23,809 nt of DNA. Origin: Tubiluchus corallicola. Lineage: Eukaryota; Priapulida; Priapulimorpha; Priapulimorphida; Tubiluchidae. Positions 9,197-18,400 of the stretch are shown here, piece after piece. The stretch is from the NCBI GenBank assembly GCA_030141605.1, contig JAQGDQ010001831.1:1-23809 (forward strand), read 5' to 3'. Under the pieces are notes generated by a model that did not search any database, had not been told where the DNA came from, and worked only from the letters and a program-made list of their open reading frames with translations. Each line of letters starts with the position of its first letter. Positions within the stretch are counted from its first letter, which is position 1. Made by a program: the position numbers and the translations under genes.

Positions 9197-10753
9197 TGAA
9201 GCAAGACCGGATGTTTTTGTCGGAAGTACAGTGCAAAGAACGATAGAGAACCGTCAGGGTGTCAGCTCTTACAGAAGTGAAAAGCTTTAAGAACAGAAAA
9301 GGTCATACAGGACTGAGCTTCAAGCTCACATAATGTATGGAACAAGTCAGTGGCTCCAACAGTCAGAACACAAAAAGTTTAGCATCGTAACCGTAAATTT
9401 AGCGTAAGACTTTGAAAAAATTTAATCATCCACAATGTGTTTCTAAACTTCTGATAATTAATATAACGAGACTAATTTTCATCGGTAACCAGTCTCAAGT
9501 ACTTTTTTCGCATAACCGATTAAAATATAAACATTTCTGACTCTTGTTTTTTGCATTTTAAATTTTCAAAACTTTTTGTTGATAAATTGATTTTCTGCCT
9601 ACACCCCGTGTACATAAATTCTGCCATTAACAGTCTAACTACAGCCATGAGGCCACTCCTCAAACTGTGCCTGTGTTGATATTGAGCGAATTTTCCATGC
9701 ATACACACTATAGGCAGAAACAATTAAATTTATTACCCAATAATCGAAATATAAAATCACACGCCAAATGACGTACGCCTGAAATTTGCGCGACTAGCAA
9801 AATTATCCACTGTAAATCAAACTATTAAAGAAGCCAATTTTAAGTTCTTTCACAATTATTATAAAATTAAAAAATTCCGGTTAAAAAGTTAAACAAGATT
9901 ATAATAGTCACTGGTAACTATGATCACTGCCTCGAGTTTAAATTAAAATTAGCAAAGCAATGCAGTAACTGATTCCAATGCATTCGCAGCCTAAACAGAA
10001 CTGATACTTGCCACAATCTCACATTATATTAATATCGTCCCTTTTATTTTTTCTTCATTTGTGCAGAGACTACACTAGAGAAGCAATGGTAAAGCAAGAC
10101 AATAAGTATAACAACATTTTTATTAACAGTAACAGTAAAAAACATGCTTGCCATTTGCTTGTCACAGAACAGAAATGCTACAGTATGAGCCAACAAATAA
10201 ATCTGACACCTTTTTGTGACCATATAAAATAAGCACGGTACCAGCTTTTTCAGCAGCAGCCATACGTGTAGTGAGCATTTAAAGAATATTGTTGTTTAGT
10301 CTGAGGCAAAAATTTATTTTTAGGCTATGTACACATATCAGTAAACTTAAGTAAAACAGTCACACAGTGTAAAAATTTTTGATCTAATCAAATGGTGGGG
10401 CTAAAACATTAACTAGTACTATCACGATAAAGTTATTTAATTACAGGTGAAGCAAGGGCAAATAACTGCTGGTATTGTGATAAAATAATCAATTTCAAGA
10501 TTGTTATGAGAAAATGGTCACAATCATAGTACATGTAAATTCACTGCAACTAAATCCATTGTCATTTTTCCTAATTTTTCATTATGACAGACCACTTTGC
10601 TAGCCTTCTTGCACGAAATAAGCAAAATAATGTCGGATAACAAATAAATAATCAGTACAATACGCGCCAGATAGCACTGTAATTACTACAACAACTTTGA
10701 CTTAACAGAACTAAGGTATTTACAATGCATTGCTACAAAACTAATATTTCACT
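9197..10753. other. Intergenic region between GGH and NDUFA6
   Basis: This 1.56-kb interval holds the GGH upstream region (just above 9196) and the NDUFA6 3' flank. Short open frames at 9520-9723 and 10008-10232 lack recognisable similarity or splice context. No RNA gene was seen. Confidence 0.6.
10313..10318 (-). terminator. Possible NDUFA6 poly(A) signal
   Basis: tttatt on the plus strand gives AATAAA on the NDUFA6 strand, 436 bases after the stop. It is a candidate only, because the motif is common in AT-rich DNA. Confidence 0.3.
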
Positions 10754-10882
10754 TCATTCTTGACCGCGGTAAAATTTCGACATGAAATCAGTCGGTCGAG
10801 GTTCGATTGATTCCTTGAAATATCGCATTATGTGGCTATTCGTCATAAACTTTTCTCTAACCTCACGCAGCTCCATCTGTCC
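10754..10882 (-). CDS. NDUFA6: NDUFA6 exon 3 and stop
   Basis: Encodes GQMELREVREKFMTNSHIMR then YFKESIEPRPTDFMSKFYRG and QE, then TGA. The acceptor is cttttcag. The C-terminus parallels the human FLSKFYVGHDP. Confidence 0.95.
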   Translation of the reverse strand, partial: GQMELREVREKFMTNSHIMRYFKESIEPRPTDFMSKFYRGQE

Positions 10883-12629
10883 CTGAAAAGTGAAAACAAT
10901 GCAAGCTCATCTAGTTTATCATAATATAAACGCAAGAGTATAAAGAAACTTCATTCTTTTTCCTTATGCACAGTTCACAAGTCAAATACTACAAAAGCTC
11001 AAAGTTCAAATCCGACATTCAAATGTTACTTTAACTGTACATTTTCCATATCACGGCCATATTACGTTGCAACTACCTCGTCTGATCACCGAAGTTAAGC
11101 AACGTAGAACCTGGTTAGTACTTGGATGGGTGACCGCCTAGGAATACCAGGTGCTGTAGGCTTGCGGGATGCCCACACTGTATCTCGACACTAGGCGGAG
11201 GAGCTGCACAAGCAGCCTACGGCTAGAGGGCGGAGGAGGCCAAGTGACCCAACGGCCATGTGTAAAGGAGTGAACCTTCCAAATCAGGAGTGGAGCCCCG
11301 AAGGTGGACCAGTGCAGCATGCTCACTGACTCTGGCCGCTCCTGCAGCCAACCTGGTATCAAACGTATCGCTCCGCTTTCCTTTGGACTACACCAGGTAG
11401 GAAGAGAGGGGGTTCCTGTTGTTTGGGCAACTCAGGATCTCCATACACCTTGTATACCAGGCATGCGGACTGGAGAGGTTCAAGGACAGAAGGATGCCAA
11501 CAATAAACATTTTTCCATTCTTTATCATCGTTATTTTATAACTAATGCCTTTCAGAAAGGCAAATAACTGAGTGTTTTAATAAACATGCTTGATTTCTTA
11601 ACAGTCAGGGGTAAACAAAATGGCTTCATCTAGTAGTCCACACTCTGCAGTCAACATAAGCATTTAAAGTTCAAGCTTTAAACAGTGTGCCACTCATAGC
11701 AAAAACATGGCTTCATCTAGTAGTCCACACTCTGTAGTCAACATATGCATTTAAATCTTCAAGCTTTAAACAGTGTGCCACTCGTAGCAAAAGCAGCTTG
11801 GTGTGCACTAAAACTACATAACAAAGGTAAAATTTCAAGACAATTTTTTTGAGCTAAATATCAAAAAATCACTCATCTTGTCCTTTAAATGGTAATGTCA
11901 CTAATGTGAGCCATGACATTTTAATTTCAGGGACATTTTTAAGTCTGCACTCTACCTAACACGCATCATTTCCCAGAACTCAAAAGAAGTCGAAAGTGAA
12001 GATATTTAAATATTTCTAAAAACTATCCTCACTCAGTAAAACCCCAACTAACCAACCGAAATACCATGCACTTATGTTACATGATGGCTCACACATACAA
12101 GATAACACGAACCGAGCAGTGAATGTGTAGTTGGGTTAAGAGTTTAGGTGCAGCAAATGGTTATTCTGCATCTCATGTATGAAGTGCCTATGGCCTATAA
12201 TCACTGCTCTCACAGCATAAAATTTGGCTTAGACTAAATATTACCAAGCAAAACAGCAAAAGAAATTTTCCATGTCACATTGTTATTGGTCGAGTCAAAA
12301 ATACGAGTTTCAGATCAAATTTTTCTGTTGATACAGAACAGTGAACCAGTCAAATATTAATTTCTAATTAAATTACCTTAATAACAAGCCTGTCTATAGC
12401 ACGAATATCTGATACATTCCTGTTTTCCAGGAAGATTTCCCTCAGGCGTCGGCGCATCTGCACCACCGTTGCAGGAATCTGGTATTCCAAATCTGTAAAA
12501 AAAACAATTCTATCAGTTCTACAGAACTTTACATTTACGAAGTTAATGATGTAAGACAAACCATAAATTGCCACTTCATCCATACAGATATCAGAAAATT
12601 TTCTATTAAATATCACAGCCCTCTTATAT

Positions 12630-12669
<40 letters not shown>

Positions 12670-13942
12670 TTATATATATATATATATATATGTAAAGATC
12701 CTAAAGATTCAAAATAATTTTTTTATGTTTTGATTTAAAAACTTTACAAATTTCAATTAATATCCAATCAAATATTGTTCCATATATAGGATATAAGGAT
12801 ATATATATATATATCCTATATATGGAACAATATTTGATTGGATATTAAATCAATGAAATTTGTAAAGTTTTCAAATCAAAACATAAAAAAATTATTTTGA
12901 ATCTTTAGGATCTTTATATTTAAAAACATGATCTCCTAGAGCAAGTTTTTAACTTTGGAGCCTCACTAAACATTTATGCTATTAGATGTATTAAGGAAGT
13001 GGATATTGCTCCGATGATCGGAACCACGTTTCCGATGGATAAATTTCTGATAATCGCATATGGGATTAGCCAGTTTTCCAAACGGTACCGCCAGTGTTCC
13101 AAAAACTTAGTTTAAGTGTAGCGGATATCTATGAGAAAAACTTGAATACAAAAACATGAAAAATGAAATTTTTAACATGGAAAACATTATTAACATTATT
13201 TATAAGTTTTCTAGCAGGTGGTGGAACCAACGATACGATCTGGAAGATAGTGTCAGTGTTCATCTTTGTACGATGGATAGTGTCTGGTTCTCTCAAAAAT
13301 CCAAGCATCTTGTTGCCATTGCGGAAGTCTAGGATCAATGTATTTTTCTGGATGACTGGCCCAGACTCGATCTAATCGAGCTTTAAATTGAGAAACTGAA
13401 GCACTCACTACATATTCAGGACGCTTGTTCCAGGCATTTACAACACGAGCTGCAAAAAAAATTTATCTGCTTCCCCATTTTGAAACAGATTTCTTATTGA
13501 TTTTAAGTGAATGTCCTCTTGTCCTATGATGTCTATCCAGTCAATACCCTTCACTTCAGGATTCTAAATGTCTGAATCATATTCCGCCTGTCTTCTGTAT
13601 TTGAGTGTATTTAAACTTTTAGCAATCGGAAAACCTCGTTAAAGCAATATTTTCAAAAGAATGCTGACTTCCAGTACGGTACCTTATATTTTAAACTGCT
13701 ATATACTGTACTATTAATTTATGATGTTTGGACAATTGGAAATAAACTATCTGTACCATTATAGCCATATTACTTATTAGTCTTAAAACAGGTCGATAGC
13801 CAGACAACTTACAAACGTATGGAATTTCTCGGTACCATGCTTTATACAACTTTAATACTCTAGATCTTGCTTCTTTGCTGTCCTTTGATAAAATCGGCTT
13901 TACACGTTCACTAACTTTCGTTGCAACTCTCTTAGTAGCCAT
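10754..13942 (-). CDS. NDUFA6: NADH dehydrogenase 1 alpha subcomplex subunit 6 (B14), complete
   Basis: This is an accessory LYR-family subunit of mitochondrial complex I that sits on the matrix arm and binds acyl carrier protein in the known structures. Joining 13813-13942, 12377-12492 and 10754-10882 gives 375 nt: 124 residues plus stop, close to the human length (about 128). The start MATKRVATKV is followed by the LYR-type motif KLYKAWYREIP (Lys replaces the usual Arg at residue 34), then MRRRLREIFLENRNVSDIRA, LVIKGQMELREV, HIMRYF and the conserved ending PRPTDFMSKFYRG. All junctions have GT/AG and matching phases (1, then 0). No cleavable targeting peptide is evident, as in known orthologues. 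The gene is divergent from the LRR gene and downstream of nothing on its own strand within 1.5 kb. Confidence 0.96.
11051..11504 (+). mobile_element. 5S rRNA-derived SINE, copy 2
   Basis: The 5S-like head (11056-11160) includes gatcaccgaagttaagcaac and ggttagtacttggatggg, tgaccgcctaggaataccag. The body matches copy 1 up to about 11470, then an internal deletion of roughly 100 bp precedes the shared end gacagaaggatgccaaca. The approximate target duplication acattttcca / acatttttcca flanks it. It lies in the NDUFA6 intron between exons 3 and 2. Confidence 0.85.
11614..11796. repeat. 2 x 87 bp tandem duplication
   Basis: Two adjacent copies of tggcttcatctagtagtcca-type sequence start 87 bases apart (11621 and 11708). 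Both end in ttcaagctttaaacagtgtg and ccactc-tagcaaaa, with a handful of differences. It is intronic in NDUFA6 and contains no frame of interest. Confidence 0.88.
11800..12376. other. NDUFA6 intron 2 remainder, no gene seen
   Basis: AT-rich intron with no recognisable repeat, RNA or exon. Confidence 0.5.
12377..12492 (-). CDS. NDUFA6: NDUFA6 exon 2
   Basis: Two bases complete a Tyr codon, then LEYQIPATVVQMRRRLREIF and LENRNVSDIRAIDRLVIK. The acceptor is ttttacag and the donor is aag|gtaatt (phase 0). It matches the human [23 protein letters not shown]. Confidence 0.95.
12630..12692. repeat. (TA)n microsatellite
   Basis: About 60 bp of nearly pure TA with scattered acatac interruptions, directly left of the palindromic element. 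Confidence 0.95.
12695..12914. mobile_element. 220-bp palindromic foldback element
   Basis: The left arm (12695-12791, starting aagatcctaaagattcaaaa) is almost exactly the inverted complement of the right arm (12814-12914, ending tttaggatctt). A short TA-rich loop separates them, and TA dinucleotides flank both ends (12693-12694, 12915-12916). No coding capacity is present. It could be a mariner-type MITE or another foldback insertion in NDUFA6 intron 1. Confidence 0.85.
13190..13680 (-). mobile_element. LINE reverse transcriptase C-terminal fragment
   Basis: On the minus strand, frames with interruptions read GQEDIHLKS, ARVVNAWNKRPEYVVSASVS, QFKARLDRVWASHPEKYIDP and RLPQWQQDAW. The pattern VNAWNxxPxxVVxAxSVxxFKxRLDxxW is the standard C-terminal end of CR1/L2/jockey-like non-LTR elements. 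It is broken by frameshifts and truncated. It is in NDUFA6 intron 1 in the same orientation as the gene. Confidence 0.75.
13813..13942 (-). CDS. NDUFA6: NDUFA6 exon 1 (start, LYR motif)
   Basis: Encodes MATKRVATKVSERVKPILSK through KLYKAWYREIPYV, 43 codons plus one base. The donor reads gttt|gtaagt. VKPILSKDSKEA corresponds to the human VKPIFSRDMNEA, fixing this start region. Confidence 0.95.
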
Positions 13943-15148
13943 TTTTATGAGCCAAATTAACTATAAATTGACAAACTAGATGGCACCAGTAGGTAAAACA
14001 GCAGAAACTTGCGCAGCGGACAACACGTGTTATTATATCAGCTTTATCACCCAGAAAAATACCAAGTACATCAAAATCACCCAGAAAAATACATTGATCC
14101 TAACTTCGTTCTTGGGAGCAGCTATGACATGAAGTCCTCCACTGGTGGCGTCTTCACAAATTTCTAGTTTTTTTTTTACAGTGCGCTCGGAAACGTAAAG
14201 GGCTCAATAGCAAAACGTACCTATTTCTCATGAGTTAAGCTGAGTTCTTATGGATTATGGATTATTTATTTATATATCATTCTTTTTTACCATTTTTTTG
14301 AAATTAACCAGCTACCCCTTTTTACGATTTTGATCTGACTGTGTTTGTATGAATAATTTTGAATGTGGTGTAGGGTGTCTCGCCTCTGCCTCGAAGTGCT
14401 TGGGGATGTCACTACCATTTTTATTATGCACCACTGTAAACTATTTTTATTTGCACTGGAGCAAGTTTCACCCCAGCACGACGTGCATAAGCTGAAAGCA
14501 AAGCCATGTGTTAGAGTTTTCAATTTAATGAAGTTAACGCATTATCACGAAGAAGAAAAACTGGATTGTCAATAATTAATATAACAATGAATATTCACAT
14601 TTAAAATCATTAAAACGTGACTAAAATATGAACAAAATGTAGTCCTGTTGACCGCCGACACTTATAAGAATAGACTCTCACTTGAGTTTTTCACTTGTTA
14701 ACAAATTTTTTCCATTCAAATTTACACACTATCAGTGTCACAGTAAGAAAATGTAACAATAAATGGTTTGCTAAATTGCTTATAAGTCATTAAAGCATGC
14801 TGCATAATGTCTAAGCTATAATTAAGTTAAGTTAAGATTAAATAAATAAATAAATTAGATTAAATAACAAATATTTTCAAAAATGCATGATTAATTATCA
14901 TAACTCATATCAGCCTAATTATCAAGTGATTGATTTTGGAAAATATTAGTAATATAGTTTCTCCTAATATATAGTAACATAATATATCATAACACGTCTA
15001 GTAATGCATGTTCAACACGTTTTTGGTTGCCGGAAGCTATAAATAAGGACACTATTAAGAATCATTGGCAGCTGCTTGATTCATTATTAACACATTCACC
15101 ACTTAGTTAATTAATGCATACCGTGGTTGCTTAGTTGCTTTCCTTGCC

Positions 15149-15156
15149 TGACGTCA
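15149..15156. promoter_or_regulatory. Perfect CRE (TGACGTCA)
   Basis: The palindromic CREB/ATF consensus lies 287 bases upstream of the LRR gene ATG. Function is inferred only. Confidence 0.3.
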
Positions 15157-15207
15157 GACCAAATTGCACTTTTGCAGAGACTGCTTCATCTGTAGCAAGA
15201 AAACAAA

Positions 15208-15219
15208 ATGCCTAGCAAC
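15208..15219. promoter_or_regulatory. RFX X-box-like site (ATGCCTAGCAAC)
   Basis: The half-site CCTAGCAAC matches the right half of typical RFX X-boxes (GTTGCCTAGCAAC form); the left half is degenerate. It lies about 225 bases upstream of the LRR gene ATG, a usual distance for ciliary gene X-boxes. Confidence 0.25.
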
Positions 15220-15442
15220 AACGTGATCATTTTCGCAATATTTTCCAGTTTTTAGCGTTTTTCTTTTTGACAAAAAATGACGTTTCAACGTGGTTTTGTC
15301 ACTTAGCGAGTGAACTTTGACTGAAATCATTGTCCATATGTCCATTGTCCAGTGTGTGCACGTGGAATATCAGATTACCGTGACAACAATTAGTGGAGAG
15401 GTGTTTTGCAACAGTTTTTTTATATGTTAGAAATACTTAAGA

Positions 15443-15468
15443 ATGGATGTTGTTGCTAATCAACAGAA
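15443..15468 (+). CDS. LRR gene coding exon 1 (start)
   Basis: MDVVANQQ plus two bases, ending aa|gtaaga. Joined to exon 2 it restores Lys and an open frame, and an in-frame ATG in a fair context (gaATGG) makes it the best start. The exon is short, so this is the least certain part of the model. Confidence 0.65.
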
Positions 15469-18400
15469 GTAAGAAAATGGCCTTTTTATTTTATAAAATG
15501 ATAATTTTTTTTTAATTGTTGTACTCAGTTTTATAATAAATTATAACAGTTTTAATTATTTAAATTTAATTTCATTAATATTGTAGCTAAAAGTACAATT
15601 TAACACATGTGGCAGTAACTGTTTCTAAGGTCAATAATGTTTATGTTTTTGAATAAATTTGTGACCTTGAGATTTTCTATTTTTGCCGTTTTGCCAGCAT
15701 TCCTAAAATCTTATTTTTCTTGTTGTTTAGATCTGGACATTCTGGAACGCCACGAACAAAGCTGCCTGTTCTGTCGACAAGAAGTCGGTACATGACAAAT
15801 GATAATGAAAGCAATTCACCAAATAACGACGTAAAAGAGACACCAAATGATAAGCAAGTAGACGGTAACGTCAATGCAAATGATAACAATGAAGAAAATA
15901 TATCGCAAAATGCCGTCCTCAAAACCAGAGAAACGAAAAAACAAAATATTCCTGAACTTGGGAAATCAACCCAGAAAGTGGGAAGTGGCAATCAGAACAA
16001 AAAAGATGCGAATGGAGATAACGAATCTGTTGATGTTAAACGAAAGAATGATCTTAATAAAACTTACTCTGAACCAAAAAAACGTAATTCGACAGTCGTG
16101 AACAGCAAACCTGAAAGAAAGGGTTCTTTACAGTCTGACAATGGCCGACGGACAATGACATCTGGCAGACGTGCTCCGTCACGTCTACCTGTCGCCATGC
16201 AGAAGTTGAAGCGGAATCGGTCGAGCGATAACGTCACAAACAAGTTGCGAAACAAGATGTCCGATCAGAGACCGAGCATGAAGGAGACGTATTCTGTGGA
16301 CGACCTTCTCCGTGCCGATGAAGACGAGGAGAAGCAAAGACTGTTGTCAATTGGTTCTGACTCAGATTCAACCTTTGCTTCAGGACAAGGTAACTGTAGT
16401 TACTTTAATGCGCAGTTCCGTACTCTGTGATACCCGGTGTTCAGCGCTTAATCAGGGGCGTGTCAGGGAAGATGGTGATGGCAGATTGGCCCATTCTGGC
16501 TCATTATCAAGGTTAAATCTCTATAACAGGACACTGAACCACAGAAGCGCATTATCGTCCAGGTAATACAATCAACCTCGGGTATAAGGGACACTCGTTT
16601 ACAAGGGACCACCAACACCGGTACCGATTTTCGTAACATGTTTCCTATCTAAAAATCTTCATATATAAGGTACTCGGATATAGGGGACTTTCGGATGTAA
16701 GGGAAGTTATCTTCGAGTCCCGCATAATAGAAACTCAGGCAAATTACCTCGCAAATGAGCAACCCTATGATCAAAGCGAAATTGGTCGATTTTTAAACAG
16801 CGTTCAAACTCAGCCTACGAACAACTCTGTTTCCCCGGTCACATACATCTCTGATCACTGAAGGAGCTTCCTACATACCGTTTGCACGGAATGTGTAGCA
16901 ATAATCCATAAAAATACGGGTAAAAGTACAGAAAAGTACAGGTCTAGATACACCCTCGGTCTGACTCAACTTTGGCTATACGGGACATCGGATATAAGAG
17001 ACAGTTTTTTTTCTGGTCCAGAGGTCTCCCTTATATCCGAGGTTGACTGTAGTCGGAAATAGTGTTGCAGATATATGAAAAGTAGTTATAACTGTGGTCA
17101 CATATTTATTTTCTAGCCAGGTCCAGCATTATTTAACTGTACTGGTAAGCACACGTACTTTACCCCCTCGGCCATTCTTTTCACCCGAGGAGATTGGAAC
17201 GATAACGTCAATAAAGAATTTATTATTTGACATTTCTCTTGTAGGTCAAGACTACCAACCGGATCGTGATTTTTATTTACAAATATGTGAAGATCTAGGA
17301 CTGACTCCACTGCGATACTTTGCTAGAAACGTAGGTCACCCAGACAAGACAGATTTGAAGATTCGTGGCTATAGCTTGGGCGCCTTGGGTTTGCTGCCGA
17401 TAGCACGTACACTCATGGTATATAAACAACATTACCTAGTATACCTTTTGTATATTCTAGTCTGCTGCTTCTGCTTCTAGAACGACCATTTTTTAATACT
17501 TCATTGCTTAGTAGCAATGCTTCTAGAAACTTATATTAAATGATTGTGGCATGACTAGCATCTATGTAATTATAAAGGACGATCCTCTGAGAGGATACAC
17601 TAGACAGAAAGACATGTTTTACTCTGTTCAGATGTGTATGCATCGTCTTCATTAAACAGTAAAGCTAAAAATGTGCTTTTTAAATTCCGCAGCCGTAATA
17701 TCGTAAACAACAAATTAAGGAAGAAATGGTTTTATACTGTACAATAAAGATCATTTTTGTGTTCTCTCATACTGATGAAAATTGTCAAAATGTCTCTGAT
17801 AGTACTTTATTATTGTACTGTGTAAAGGCTGCTAAATCAGTTTTTTTTAAAGCTAAACACATCATGACAAATGAAACTGCCCGAAGCTGCTTGTTAGCCT
17901 CTGGTCTCCTTCTGTACAGCTGTTCGCATTTGTTTCTAACCTTTAACTGTACTTTTGTAGTTAAACAAAACTGTAACTGCCTTGTACTTGGAGGGGAATA
18001 CTCTTGGAGAAAGAGGTGGACAGTACCTTGCTTCTCTTCTTGAAACGAACACGTTGCTGCGAACTATGGTATGAAATTTTTGATAGAAATTTATATTCCT
18101 TGTTAATAATACAAGTATTTTCTTTTTTACAATATTTGTTTGTCTAGTCACTGAAAAGTAATGAAAGGGGCTGTGTGTGGCTGCTCAAAGAAATGGAATC
18201 ACATGCAGCTAATTATAGGACACAATGTAAATTGTATGTAATTAGTGCATATATAGGTACAGTTAGTTCTCGCTTAATGACTCCTCATTTAACGAGGCTG
18301 ATCTTTTGACGCCTTTTATTCACTTAGTGACGCATGTTTCACTTTAACGACTATTTTTCAGCCAACAAGCTCTGAAATTTTGATCTTTTGATGCCTTTTA

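Larger units (their letters stand above)
13943..15442. other. Divergent intergenic/promoter region, NDUFA6 and LRR gene
   Basis: About 1.5 kb separates the two start codons. It includes a duplicated tcacccagaaaaatac (14048-14094), a GGATTA-like repeat near 14250, AAAT runs near 14840, a perfect CRE at 15149 and an RFX X-box-like motif at 15208. The open frames at 14287-14575 and 15154-15345 have no recognisable family. A 5' untranslated exon of the LRR gene probably lies here. Confidence 0.6.

Noticed and set aside
11056-11160. Functional 5S rRNA gene
   Set aside because: The head lacks about 12 bases of the 5S sequence, and the same unique body follows in both copies, so this is a SINE and not a 5S gene.
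17094-17244. Upstream extension of LRR exon 3 from 17094
   Set aside because: The frame is open, but the LRR-family similarity and the phase match to exon 2 start at the acceptor at 17244.
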